A stretch of DNA of 51,809 nucleotides from Deltaproteobacteria bacterium (GTDB lineage: Bacteria > Myxococcota_A > Polyangia > Polyangiales > Polyangiaceae). Both the position numbers and the translations under genes were made by a program. A model generated the notes under the pieces. That model was not told the origin of the DNA, did not search any database, and worked only from the letters and a program-made list of their open reading frames with translations. The stretch covers positions 1-51,809 of the forward strand of contig VGRJ01000023.1 of NCBI GenBank assembly GCA_016875405.1, in the 5' to 3' direction. Shown here piece by piece: positions 1 to 9,468 of this stretch. The stretch's first letter is position 1; each line of letters opens with the position of its first letter.

Positions 1-19
1 GTCCGCCCGCCGCGGGTCG

Positions 20-778
20 ATGCCGTTCGGGCGCGGCAGCGAGCCGCTCCTCGGCAAGTGGCCGCCGGAAGAGCTCCCGGTCGCCAAGGCGCTCCTCACG
101 CTGACGATGCTCGTCTTCGGGCTGCAGTTGCTTTCGGCATGGAAGCGAGAGCCTTCGGTCGGAACCTTGTTCGACGCCGGCGGTGTCCTTGAGGCCATCC
201 GCGCGGGCGCGATGCTCTCGATCCCGTCGCACGTCGCCCTCGAGCCATGGCGGCTGCTGTCAGCGTGTTTCGTCCACTTCGGACTCCTCCACCTCGGCAT
301 GAACATGCTTGGGCTCCTGCACTTGTGCCGGCTGCTCGAGCCCGCCATCGGCTCGGTGCGGCTGCTGCTCGTCTACGTCGTCACCGGCATCGTCGGCTTC
401 GCGGCGTCGCTCGCCTACTACACACTGCAGAGCCAGCCGAGCCCGACAGCGGGGGCGAGCGGCGCGATCTTCGGTCTGATGGGCGCGATCCTCGGGTTGC
501 TCTACCGCCGCGACGACGAGCGCTGGAAGCAGTGGCTCATTCAGACCGTCGGCTACAGCCTGATGTTCGGCTTGCTGATGCGCGGGGTAAACAACGCGGC
601 GCACCTCGCAGGCCTCGTGTCGGGCGCCGCCCTCGGTTGGCTGTTCGCGCCCGGCGCGCCCTCACCGTCGAGCCTCGCTCAGCGGCTCCTGGCCGTCGCG
701 TCCGCCGGCGCGGTCATTGGCTCGCTCGTGCTCGCTCGGCTCTCGCCCCTGCCTGATATCCTCGCGCGCCTGCGCTAG
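20..778 (+). CDS. Rhomboid-family intramembrane serine protease
   Basis: A polytopic membrane protein with the rhomboid active-site signature. Visible motifs are HxxxN at His91-Asn95, the catalytic serine in GASG at Ser147, and the catalytic histidine at His195 in the motif NNAAH. About six to seven hydrophobic segments lie between residues 20 and 242. The Ser/His dyad cleaves transmembrane segments of substrates within the membrane; no substrate can be inferred here. The ATG at 20 gives 252 residues, but no stop lies in frame between it and the window edge, so the true start may be further upstream and the entry may be partial. Next gene on the same strand is a papain-like lipoprotein about 150 bases downstream. 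Confidence 0.9.
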   Translation: MPFGRGSEPLLGKWPPEELPVAKALLTLTMLVFGLQLLSAWKREPSVGTLFDAGGVLEAIRAGAMLSIPSHVALEPWRLLSACFVHFGLLHLGMNMLGLLHLCRLLEPAIGSVRLLLVYVVTGIVGFAASLAYYTLQSQPSPTAGASGAIFGLMGAILGLLYRRDDERWKQWLIQTVGYSLMFGLLMRGVNNAAHLAGLVSGAALGWLFAPGAPSPSSLAQRLLAVASAGAVIGSLVLARLSPLPDILARLR

Positions 779-898
779 GCGACGAGCCTCACGCAAGTGA
801 ATAGGTCTTGATCCAGGGTGGATTTTTTCCAGTCCATTCTCGCGGAAGCGGCCCGTCGCAAGTCATTGAAAGACTTAACGAACCAATGTAGGCGTGTG

Positions 899-914
899 TG
901 GCCCAATGGTTGCA
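899..914 (+). promoter_or_regulatory. Candidate sigma-54 (-24/-12) promoter element
   Basis: TGGCCC, then five bases, then TTGCA, giving GG (900-901) and GC (912-913) separated by exactly ten bases as in sigma-54 promoters. The predicted transcription start near 925 would sit two bases before the ATG at 927. The -24 half matches TGGCAC at five of six positions. It could be chance; there is no enhancer site I can recognise. Confidence 0.35.
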
Positions 915-926
915 CAGCGCGGCGCC

Positions 927-2192
927 ATGACCCAATCCCCTCGCCTCTGCTCTTGGCTCCTCGGCGCCCTCCTCGCGGCTCTCCCCGTGACCACCGGCTG
1001 CACCAGCGACACGGGCAGCTCCTCCGATGACGTGACCGACGTCAAGCACACCGACGTCGAGCGTCAGTCGATCGGCAACTGCTGGCTTTACGCCCACGCG
1101 AGCTGGATCGAGTCGATGAACTTCTCGGCGACCGGCAAGGCGTTCGACGTGTCGCAGTCCTACTGGACCTACTGGGACTGGTTCAACAAGATCGTCGGCG
1201 GGGAGGTGTATTCGGGCGAGCTCGAGACCGGCGGGTTCTACTACGTCGCGAACGACATCGTGCTCGAGCGCGGCATCATGCCCGAGGCAAAGTTCATCAA
1301 GGAGGACTCGAACGGCGAAATGTCGTCGGCGCAGAGCTCTGCCTTGAAGATTCTGAACGAGGAGCTGAAGACCGGCCGCCTCAAGACGGCGGACAGCCGC
1401 TACGATCGTGCGCTCGTCCGCACGGTACTCGACGACGCCTGGAAACTCACCCCGACGGTCAAGTCGCAGCTCACCAAGGTCTTCGGCAAGAACTACGAGA
1501 GGAGCTTCCTCAGCTCGTCGACCACCACGAGCGGCTCCTCCGTCGTCCACCCGAAGGACTTCAAGGTCTGGTACACGGAGCGCACGACGAACAAGAACCA
1601 GCCGACCGAGCGCATCACCGGCCTCGACGTCGCCATCAACCAGTGGCGCGTGGCGAGCTACCCGAGCTGGAGCGACTCGTCGAAGCGTGACCTCCAGATC
1701 CGCGTCCAGAAGGCACTTCACGACCGTCAGCCGGTCATCATCACCTGGGACGTCGACTTCAACGCGATGGAGGGCCAAGACCCCGTGCTCAAGGGCTCGT
1801 TCAACATGACGACCCTGAAGAAGGCCGTTCGCCCGGGTCGCCAGGGCGGTCACATGACGGTCCTCGAGGACTACGAGGTCGAGACGAAGGACTTCGGCCT
1901 CCTGAAGGCGGGCGTCACGCTCGATCCGAAGAACGCCGAGGACGCGAAGAAGCTCGCGGCGGCGCTGCTCCCGACGAGCTCCCTCAAGTTCCTCCGCATC
2001 AAGAATTCGTGGGGCGCGTTCCGCGATGACCGCTCGTCGGCCCCCGGCTTCCCTGGCTACCATGACCTGTACATGGACTACCTGAATGGCCCGATCGCGT
2101 GGTGCCCGGACGCGGCGGACCCCAAGGATCCCGCGAAGTGCACCGGCCGGTCGACGCCCTGGGACAGCGTCGTGCTGCCCCCCGGCTACTGA
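927..2192 (+). CDS. Papain-like (C1 family) cysteine peptidase lipoprotein
   Basis: A 421-residue secreted lipoprotein with a papain fold signature. The signal peptide runs from residue 1 to a lipobox ending TTGC at Cys25. The catalytic triad is visible as Cys52 in GNCW (papain: GSCW), His309 in GGHMTV and Asn360 in the classic KNSWG motif. Only 26 residues separate the lipidated cysteine from the catalytic one, so there is no room for the inhibitory propeptide usual in C1 peptidases. An in-frame GTG at 894 exists, but 927 puts the signal peptide at the N-terminus and is preferred; no Shine-Dalgarno precedes either. Likely membrane-anchored facing the periplasm or cell surface. Substrate unknown. 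Confidence 0.85.
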   Translation: MTQSPRLCSWLLGALLAALPVTTGCTSDTGSSSDDVTDVKHTDVERQSIGNCWLYAHASWIESMNFSATGKAFDVSQSYWTYWDWFNKIVGGEVYSGELETGGFYYVANDIVLERGIMPEAKFIKEDSNGEMSSAQSSALKILNEELKTGRLKTADSRYDRALVRTVLDDAWKLTPTVKSQLTKVFGKNYERSFLSSSTTTSGSSVVHPKDFKVWYTERTTNKNQPTERITGLDVAINQWRVASYPSWSDSSKRDLQIRVQKALHDRQPVIITWDVDFNAMEGQDPVLKGSFNMTTLKKAVRPGRQGGHMTVLEDYEVETKDFGLLKAGVTLDPKNAEDAKKLAAALLPTSSLKFLRIKNSWGAFRDDRSSAPGFPGYHDLYMDYLNGPIAWCPDAADPKDPAKCTGRSTPWDSVVLPPGY

Positions 2193-2216
2193 CGGTCGGC
2201 GCCTCGAAGGCGTGAG

Positions 2217-2260
2217 CGAGCGCGGCGAGGGCTCAAGTCCTCCCGCGCTCGTTTCGTTTC
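2217..2260 (+). terminator. Rho-independent terminator after the C1 peptidase
   Basis: Perfect nine-base arms CGAGCGCGG (2217-2225) and CCGCGCTCG (2243-2251) enclose a further GAGG/CCTC pairing around an eight-base loop. A T-rich run (TTTCGTTTCC) follows at 2252. It lies between the peptidase and the convergent rodA. Confidence 0.7.
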
Positions 2261-2313
2261 CATCCGCGCGGCGCCGAGCCCAACCGACGGCAGCGTTGAC
2301 CGCGTCCGCGTGC

Positions 2314-3507
2314 TCAGAGCCGCGACAGCGCCGAGAAGCCCGAGTAGCGCCGCATCGACACGTTCATGAGGAGCGCGATGCAGAGCGTGATCGTGAGTAC
2401 GCTCGAGCCGCCGTAGCTGAAGAGCGGCAGCGGCATGCCGACGACGGGCAACATCCCGCTCACCATCCCGACGTTGATGAAGGCGTGCCAGAAGATGAGC
2501 GCGCCGCAGCCGACGGACACGACCGCGCCGAACCGGTCACGCGCCTGCGAGGCGATCCGCAGCGCCCACAAGACGAGGAACCCGTAGAGCGCGAGCAGCA
2601 CCATCGCACCGACGAAGCCCCACTCCTCTGCAAACACCGGGAACGGGAAGTCCGTGTACTGGTCGGGGAGGAACCGATACTGGTTCTGCATCCCGTTCAT
2701 GTACCCGTTGCCGAGCGCGCGCCCGTTCCCGATGGCGACGCGCGCGTGGTAGGCGTGGTAGCCCATGCCCTTGATGTCAGCCGCGGGGTTCAGGAACGTC
2801 GTCACGCGCGCTTTTTGGTAGGGCAGCGCAAAGGTCCAGAGCAGCGGGCCGCCGATCCCTACCGTCGCGAGCGCGCCGACGAGCGTCTTTCGGTCGATGC
2901 GCGTGATCGCCATGATCGAGACGAAGATGAGGCCCATCATCAGCGCGGTGCCGAGGTCGGGCTGCTTCGCGATGAGGAGCCCGGGGATCGCCGTCAAGAT
3001 CACCGGGACGATGAGCTCGCGGGCCGTGCGCGGTTCGCTCCGTGGATCGTCGTGCAGGTATTTTGCGAGCGCGACGATCAAGCATGGCTTCATGAACTCG
3101 CTTGGCTGAAAGCTGAATGAGCCGATGTTGATCCAGCGCGATGCGCCGCGGACGTCGCGCGCGAGCACGAACACGAGCGCGAGCGAGAACACGCCCGCGA
3201 CATAGATGAGGTACGCGTACCGCTCGATGTGCCGGTAGTCGATCGCCGAGACACCCGCGCCCACCGCACCGCCAATCGCCAGCCAGTAGACCTGGTTGAT
3301 GTAGATCTCTGCGAGGCCTGCGCGCGTCGTCCCGAAGTACACGCTCGTCGCGCTGTACATGTTGACGACGCCGAGCACCGCGATGATCGCGGCGACGACG
3401 AAGAGCGGCCAGTCGATGTGGTCGCGAGGTCGCCCCGACAAATTCGAAGGCCCCAACCCGAGCTCGCGGAGCGTCGAGATGCCGCGCGGCAGCACCGGGA
3501 GGCTCAT
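2314..3507 (-). CDS. rodA: Rod shape-determining SEDS glycosyltransferase RodA
   Basis: SEDS-family peptidoglycan polymerase of the elongation machinery (elongasome), working with PBP2. The 397-residue product is rich in transmembrane segments. It shows RodA/FtsW hallmarks such as the GNG-containing loop near YMNGMQNQYRFLPDQYTDF and the C-terminal GMPLPLFSYGGSS motif. Its ATG overlaps the mrdA stop by four bases (ATGA), indicating translational coupling. It is the last gene of mreB-mreC-mreD-mrdA-rodA. E. coli RodA is 370 residues; the extra length is mainly at the N-terminus, before the first membrane segment. Confidence 0.96.
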   Translation of the reverse strand: MSLPVLPRGISTLRELGLGPSNLSGRPRDHIDWPLFVVAAIIAVLGVVNMYSATSVYFGTTRAGLAEIYINQVYWLAIGGAVGAGVSAIDYRHIERYAYLIYVAGVFSLALVFVLARDVRGASRWINIGSFSFQPSEFMKPCLIVALAKYLHDDPRSEPRTARELIVPVILTAIPGLLIAKQPDLGTALMMGLIFVSIMAITRIDRKTLVGALATVGIGGPLLWTFALPYQKARVTTFLNPAADIKGMGYHAYHARVAIGNGRALGNGYMNGMQNQYRFLPDQYTDFPFPVFAEEWGFVGAMVLLALYGFLVLWALRIASQARDRFGAVVSVGCGALIFWHAFINVGMVSGMLPVVGMPLPLFSYGGSSVLTITLCIALLMNVSMRRYSGFSALSRL

Positions 3508-5450
3508 GGCGACGCGCGCCCTCCGAGCGCCTTCTCCTCGGCCTGCCGATCCTGCTCCACGATTCGATGGTAGGCCTGCAGGATTTCGAACGCCACCGGC
3601 GCCGCGTGCTTACCGCCAGAGCCACCGTGCTCAATGAGCACGCAGATCGCGACCTCAGGAGACTTCGAGGGTGAGTACCCCGTGAACCACGCGTGGTCGC
3701 GGTTGAAGTACCAGATGTTGTCGAGCTCCTCGCTGTTCGTCGGGCGGTGCGAGACCTGCGAGGTTCCGGTCTTGCCAGCCGCATCGAGGCCGGCGAGGCG
3801 TGCGCGACTCGAGGTACCCCCCTCCTCGTTGACGCCGCCCCAGAGCGCATCGGCGATGAGCTGACGGTACGTCGAGTCGAGGGTCACGCGCCGCCGGACG
3901 CGCGGTGCGAGATCCTGAACCACGGCGCCGTCCGCGGTCTCGACCGAGCGGACGATCTGCGGCTGGTACAGCGTGCCGCCGTTGGCCAGCGCGGCGTAGG
4001 CGAGGGCGAGCTGCATGACCGTGGCGGTCGTCGCACCCTGCCCGATCGCTGCGTTGACCGTGAAGCCGATGCGGAACTGCCCCTTGTTCCGTCGAGTCAT
4101 CCACGCGCGCGTCGGGACCCGCCCGCTCGATTCGGCGTTGATGCCGAGGCCGGTCTTCTGACCCAAGCCGAAGCGCATCGCGACCTCGGCGATCATGTCC
4201 ATCGTGAGGCCGTAGTCGGACACGAGGCGATAGAAGTACACGTTGCAGCTCTGCGCGATCGCCTTGTGAAAGCTCGTGGGACCGTGCGACTGGGTGCAGC
4301 GAAAGATGCGCTTACCGAATGACAAGAAGCCCCGGCAAACGGTGCTCATCCGCTGATCGATGAGCCCCTTCTCGAGCGCCGCGAGCGCGGTGAAGGGCTT
4401 CACGGTCGAGCCAGGCGGGTACGCGCCGGACAGCGTCTTGTCGAGCGCAGGCTTCAGCGGATCATTGAACAGCTTGCGAAACGCCTCGCGGACGGTCTGC
4501 TTGCCGAATCCGCCCGAGAGCTGGTTCGGGTCGAAGGTCGGCTTCGAGACGAGACCGAGGATGCGGCCCGTCCGAACGTCGATGAGCGCCGCCCCGCCCG
4601 CGAGCTCGCTCTGCATCGCTTTGACCATCGCGTCCTGGATCCGCGCGTCGACGGTGAGGCGCAGATCGCGGCCCGGGATCGGCTCGACGCGCTTCGGATC
4701 TTCGAGGATGTCCTCGCGGGTCGGGCGCCGAGCGCCACGGGCATCGACCAAGACCTTCTCCCAGCCACGAGTCCCGCGAAGATAACTCTCCCAGGCGCGC
4801 TCGAGCCCGCTCGCGCCGACGCGGTCGCCCTCGGCGTAGCCTTGCTTACGAAGCTCGGCCAGCATGTCGGCGTCGACCTCGCGCATGTACCCGAGCATGT
4901 GCGCCCCGACCCCGCCTCGCGGGTAGTAGCGAACGCTCACCGGGACGACATGAATGCCGGGGAGCTCGCGCGCGTGGGTCATCAACGCTGCGACGATGTC
5001 GCGCGAAATATCCTCCATGAGGACGATCTGCTGTTCAGCCCGCGCGCCTCCTCGCCCGCGAATGGCGAGGATCTTCTGCTCGTAGCGCTGCCGCTCCTCG
5101 TCGCCGAGGCTCGCGAGCTCGACGAGGCGGCGCCAGACGTCACCCATCCGCGGGTTGCCTTTGTCGTCGAGCGCTGTGATGCGCTTCGGCTCGACGAACA
5201 TGTCGTACGAGGCGCGGCTCGCTGCGACCACCTCACCCTTTCGGTCGCGGACAATGCCGCGCGTCGTCGCGAGGGTCACCTTTCGCACGACGTTCTCGCG
5301 CGCGATGGCAGCGTACTCGTCCCCCATCATGAGCTGCAGGTGCACCATGCGGCCGACCACCGCGAGGAACAGCACGACGACGATCAACGCGAGCCAACGA
5401 AATCGCAGTCGAAACTCGCCGACGTCGGGCCGCGGTACGAGCAGGCTCAC
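3504..5450 (-). CDS. mrdA: Penicillin-binding protein 2 (elongation transpeptidase)
   Basis: Class B PBP that cross-links peptidoglycan during side-wall growth, partner of RodA. A cytoplasmic N-terminus and one membrane segment (WLALIVVVLFLAVVG) precede the PBP dimerisation domain and the transpeptidase domain. The latter has the active-site STVK serine/lysine motif, SCN as the SxN motif, and KTGTS as the KTG box. I place the start at GTG 5450 because GGAGGTGG lies six to seven bases upstream and the resulting gene follows the mreD stop. An upstream in-frame ATG at 5507 would overlap mreD by 23 bases and add 19 residues. Length is 648 residues from the GTG, close to the family norm of about 630. 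Confidence 0.95.
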   Translation of the reverse strand: MSLLVPRPDVGEFRLRFRWLALIVVVLFLAVVGRMVHLQLMMGDEYAAIARENVVRKVTLATTRGIVRDRKGEVVAASRASYDMFVEPKRITALDDKGNPRMGDVWRRLVELASLGDEERQRYEQKILAIRGRGGARAEQQIVLMEDISRDIVAALMTHARELPGIHVVPVSVRYYPRGGVGAHMLGYMREVDADMLAELRKQGYAEGDRVGASGLERAWESYLRGTRGWEKVLVDARGARRPTREDILEDPKRVEPIPGRDLRLTVDARIQDAMVKAMQSELAGGAALIDVRTGRILGLVSKPTFDPNQLSGGFGKQTVREAFRKLFNDPLKPALDKTLSGAYPPGSTVKPFTALAALEKGLIDQRMSTVCRGFLSFGKRIFRCTQSHGPTSFHKAIAQSCNVYFYRLVSDYGLTMDMIAEVAMRFGLGQKTGLGINAESSGRVPTRAWMTRRNKGQFRIGFTVNAAIGQGATTATVMQLALAYAALANGGTLYQPQIVRSVETADGAVVQDLAPRVRRRVTLDSTYRQLIADALWGGVNEEGGTSSRARLAGLDAAGKTGTSQVSHRPTNSEELDNIWYFNRDHAWFTGYSPSKSPEVAICVLIEHGGSGGKHAAPVAFEILQAYHRIVEQDRQAEEKALGGRASP

Positions 5451-5484
5451 GGCCCCACCTCCGCGGGTCGAGCCCCGCTCGAGC

Positions 5485-6009
5485 TCATCGATCGACTCCG
5501 TCGGCACCGGGCTGCACCAGCGTCGCTTGGTGCAAGCGCTCGGCGAGCGCGAAGGCGAGGGGCGACGCGAGCGCGGTCGAGATCGCGTGAGGCAGGACCA
5601 AGCTCGCGAGGGCGCGGGGCCTCGCCGCGTCCGCGCCGAAGATCGCGATCACGATGAGGATGATGATGCTCTCGAGGAGCGAAAACGCGAAGCCGAGCGC
5701 GATCTTGGTGAGCATCGTCTGCGCCGCGAGTCTCACGCCTGCCGCGCGCGCGACGACGAAGAGCAAGACGCTCGTGAACGTATAGAGCCCGAGCGGCGCC
5801 GCCGAGAACACGTCGAGCACGTAGCCGATCCCGAACGCGAGGAGAGCCCCTCTCCACAGCACGTACTCGTGCACGCCCATGAAGACGATCAACGGGAGCA
5901 CGAGGCTAGGCGTGATCCCCGCGACGTGGAAGCTCCCGACGAGGCGGAAGAGGTTGCTCTGGACGAGGATGAGCGCGAGCCCGAGCACGAGGAACCCGGT
6001 GTTCCTCAT
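5485..6009 (-). CDS. mreD: Rod shape-determining protein MreD
   Basis: Small membrane protein (174 residues) of the elongasome with about five to six hydrophobic helices, including MRNTGFLVLGLALILVQSNL at the N-terminus and the stretch ALLAFGIGYVLDVFSAAPLG typical of MreD. It links MreB/MreC to the wall synthases. It lies between mreC (73-base gap) and mrdA (34 bases to the preferred GTG start) in the conserved order. Sequence conservation in this family is low, so the assignment rests on hydrophobic pattern, size and position, which all agree. Confidence 0.9.
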   Translation of the reverse strand: MRNTGFLVLGLALILVQSNLFRLVGSFHVAGITPSLVLPLIVFMGVHEYVLWRGALLAFGIGYVLDVFSAAPLGLYTFTSVLLFVVARAAGVRLAAQTMLTKIALGFAFSLLESIIILIVIAIFGADAARPRALASLVLPHAISTALASPLAFALAERLHQATLVQPGADGVDR

Positions 6010-6082
6010 GTCGTCCCTCCGGGCTCATGCGGCGCGCACTCGCCTCCAGACACTCGGCGTCTCGCGCGCGAGGCCGCGCCCA

Positions 6083-6997
6083 TCACGGGGTCCCCTCCGC
6101 GGGCCGAGCCTTGTCCTGCGAGCCGCCCTTTCCAGACTTCGCCTTTTCGGTGTCCTCGGTCGCAGCGGGAGGCGTGAGGATGATGAGCACCTCGCGGAGG
6201 CGCGACATGTCGACGGTCGGTGTCGCGATCACCGTCTGGTAGAGGCCGAACGGCTTCTTCTCGACGGACGTGACGCGCGCGACGGGCAGCCCCGCGGGGA
6301 AGCGCCTGCCGTGGCCGCTCGTGACGAGCAGGTCACCGACCTCGACCGAGTCGGTGCGCGAGACATACTCAATCTTGCACTGGTACTTCGTCTCGTCCCC
6401 AACGCCCCGCGCGAAGCCGCGCGCGCCCGTACGCTCGTCGACCACATCGACGCCGCTGCCCGCGTCGACCACGAGCTGGACCTCGACGGTGTCCCCCGCG
6501 ACCTTGCCAGTCACCCCGACGACCCCATCGAGTGTCACCACGGGGAGCCTCGCGTTGTTCGCGATCTCGCGCGACGGCCTATCGAGCGTCACCTGCGCCA
6601 CGCGAAAGAACTCGACGGTGTCCTTGGCGACGACCTCCGCGCTGACGACGTCGAGGTTCAGGTGATTCTTCAGCTGTAAGAGGCCGCGCAAGCGCCGGTT
6701 CTCGGTCTCGAGGCCCTCGAGCTTCGAGACTCGGGCACGAAGCCGCGCCGTCTCGGCCGCGAGGTCGGCGTTGTTGCGCTTCACATCGACGAGGTAGACA
6801 TAGTCGCTGAAGACGCTCGAGAGCCCGTGGGCGAGCGTCGCCGATGCGTACTGGACCGGCGCTATCACCTTCATGATGACGCGGTCCGGACCCGAGAGTC
6901 CGCGCGCGTCCCGCTTGATGTTGTAGCGGAGGAACCAGAACGGCACCGCGAGCGCCAGGACGACGACGATCGCGTCGCGGTAACGTCGGATGCTCAT
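6083..6997 (-). CDS. mreC: Rod shape-determining protein MreC
   Basis: Bitopic elongasome scaffold of 304 residues: N-terminal membrane segment (AIVVVLALAVPFWFL), then a coiled coil at about residues 75-110 (LAAETARLRARVSKLEGL), then the paired beta-barrel periplasmic domain with VVTLDGVVGVTGKVAGDTVEVQ-type strands. It bridges cytoplasmic MreB to PBP2/RodA. The C-terminus is a short charged, disordered tail after ILTPP. Start ATG 6997 is 22 bases after the mreB stop, consistent with one operon. Confidence 0.95.
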   Translation of the reverse strand: MSIRRYRDAIVVVLALAVPFWFLRYNIKRDARGLSGPDRVIMKVIAPVQYASATLAHGLSSVFSDYVYLVDVKRNNADLAAETARLRARVSKLEGLETENRRLRGLLQLKNHLNLDVVSAEVVAKDTVEFFRVAQVTLDRPSREIANNARLPVVTLDGVVGVTGKVAGDTVEVQLVVDAGSGVDVVDERTGARGFARGVGDETKYQCKIEYVSRTDSVEVGDLLVTSGHGRRFPAGLPVARVTSVEKKPFGLYQTVIATPTVDMSRLREVLIILTPPAATEDTEKAKSGKGGSQDKARPAEGTP

Positions 6998-7019
6998 CGT
7001 GCCCTCCCCGGTACAACCG

Positions 7020-8129
<1,110 letters not shown>

Positions 8130-8166
8130 TCATGCGGCGGGTCGGGCGCGGACGCAACCCGAAGCG

Positions 8167-8187
8167 AGAGTCGAGAGACTCGACTCT
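8167..8187 (-). terminator. Hairpin overlapping the rpmG stop codon
   Basis: Perfect nine-base arms AGAGTCGAG (8167-8175) and CTCGACTCT (8179-8187) with a three-base loop. The TAG stop of rpmG (8186-8188) is part of the stem. There is no T tract on the minus strand, so it may be an intrinsic terminator without a U run, an mRNA-stabilising stem, or both. Confidence 0.5.
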
Positions 8188-8347
8188 AACCCTTGGAAAT
8201 CTTGGCCTCTTTGTGCGGCTGATGGTTTCGGCACGAAGGGCAGTACTTCTTGATCTCGAACTTCTGGGTCATCGTGCGCTTGTTCTTCGTTCGCACGTAA
8301 TTGTGGCGATCGCAGATACCGCACCTCAGCATCAGGTTGTCGCGCAT
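8186..8347 (-). CDS. rpmG: 50S ribosomal protein L33
   Basis: A 53-residue protein starting [17 protein letters not shown] and ending KEAKISKG. It carries four cysteines in two CxxC pairs (Cys9/Cys12 and Cys36/Cys39), the zinc-binding C+ form of L33, and the conserved basic YVRTKNKRT stretch. It has its own promoter-like element between it and lgt (TTGACA, 16 bases, TAAAGT). Its stop codon is buried in a perfect hairpin that separates it from mreB. L33 is a non-essential large-subunit protein near the E site. Confidence 0.93.
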   Translation of the reverse strand: MRDNLMLRCGICDRHNYVRTKNKRTMTQKFEIKKYCPSCRNHQPHKEAKISKG

Positions 8348-8379
8348 GACGATGGATTCTGTTCAGGAAAGGGAACGAA

Positions 8380-8407
8380 ACTTTAGGGATTTCCCAGGGG
8401 TTGTCAA
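8380..8407 (-). promoter_or_regulatory. Sigma-70-type promoter for rpmG
   Basis: On the minus strand TTGACA (8402-8407) and TAAAGT (8380-8385) are separated by 16 bases, 33 bases upstream of the rpmG start. The -35 is a perfect match and the -10 matches four of six. It lies just beyond the lgt stop at 8429. Confidence 0.65.
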
Positions 8408-8428
8408 CGCTCTTGCGGCCCTTCGGCG

Positions 8429-9421
8429 TCAACCCTTCGGCTCGTCGGCGGCGGGCGCGTCGTCGGTGTCGCTCCCTGCCCCCTCGTTCCCCGGCTCCTC
8501 ATCCGCCGTCTCGTCGTCCGCCGGCTCGTCGTCGTCCTCGTCCCCTTCGTCGTCGCCCTCTTCGGCCATGGCGGTACGAACGTAGTCGGAGGAGCGGGTC
8601 TTCGTGAGGAAGTACAGGCCGACGGCGAGCGCGAGGAAGCACGCCCACTGCGCGGGAGTGAGGCCTGCGTAGCGAGGGTCTGCCTCGACGATGCGCCCGG
8701 CGTCCTTGGGCTCTATCCGATAAAAGTCGAGCAGGAAGCGGATGGGCGCGTAGGCCGTCAGGGTCAGGCCGACGTAGAAGCCGTTCGCGCGCAACGGGCG
8801 GCGCTGCCAGAGGTAGTGGCAGGCGATGGCGAGCGGGATGGTCAGCGCGAACTCGATGAAGCCGAGATCGATCCGGCCCTCGTAGCCAGCGGCGAGCTGC
8901 TCGACGGGGTAGCGGACGGCAAACCAGGCGTTCGAGAGCTTTCCAGGGTGGTCGTGGACGACGGAGCAGCCGGCGCGCCCAAACACCCATGCGAGCGGAA
9001 ACGCGCTGACGGTGATGTCGACGTACTCGAGGATCGGCCGCCGCCGCGCGTAACGCCACGCGAAGGCACCGATCACCGCGCCGATGAACCCGCCGTAGCT
9101 CGACAGCCCGTCCCATATCTTGAAGAGATAGATCGGGTCTGCCTTGACGCGCGTCGGGTGGTAGAAGAGCGCGTCGAGCATGTGCGACAAGACGAAGCCG
9201 CTCGAGACGACCCAGAAGATGAAGTCGTTGAAGACCTTCTCATCGAGCCTGCGCTCCCTCGCGCGCTTCAGCGTGAGGAGCGAGCCGACGTAGACGCCGA
9301 TCGCCACCAGCGTCCCGAAGGGTTTGATCGACGGCGGGTTCTTCGGGTTCAGGAACTCCAGGAATGGGATCGGGAGCTCGTGATGGGCACCGTCGATGAA
9401 GGGGATGAGCGGACCGGACAC
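8429..9421 (-). CDS. lgt: Prolipoprotein diacylglyceryl transferase with acidic tail
   Basis: Inner-membrane enzyme that transfers diacylglycerol from phosphatidylglycerol to the lipobox cysteine of prolipoproteins, the first step of lipoprotein maturation. Seven or so membrane segments are visible. Conserved features include DGLSSYGGFIGAVIG and the Lgt signature region GRAGCSVVHDHPGK followed by WFAVRYPVEQ. Residues 285-330 form an Asp/Glu-rich tail (MAEEGDDEGDEDDDEP and onward) not found in typical Lgt of about 290 residues. It is transcribed away from moeA, with 47 bases between the two starts. Several lipoprotein genes in this window would depend on it. Confidence 0.93.
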   Translation of the reverse strand: MSGPLIPFIDGAHHELPIPFLEFLNPKNPPSIKPFGTLVAIGVYVGSLLTLKRARERRLDEKVFNDFIFWVVSSGFVLSHMLDALFYHPTRVKADPIYLFKIWDGLSSYGGFIGAVIGAFAWRYARRRPILEYVDITVSAFPLAWVFGRAGCSVVHDHPGKLSNAWFAVRYPVEQLAAGYEGRIDLGFIEFALTIPLAIACHYLWQRRPLRANGFYVGLTLTAYAPIRFLLDFYRIEPKDAGRIVEADPRYAGLTPAQWACFLALAVGLYFLTKTRSSDYVRTAMAEEGDDEGDEDDDEPADDETADEEPGNEGAGSDTDDAPAADEPKG

Positions 9422-9468
9422 GCGAGACCCGTTAGCACATCCCCGTCGCGAACTAGTAGAGTGCCCTG

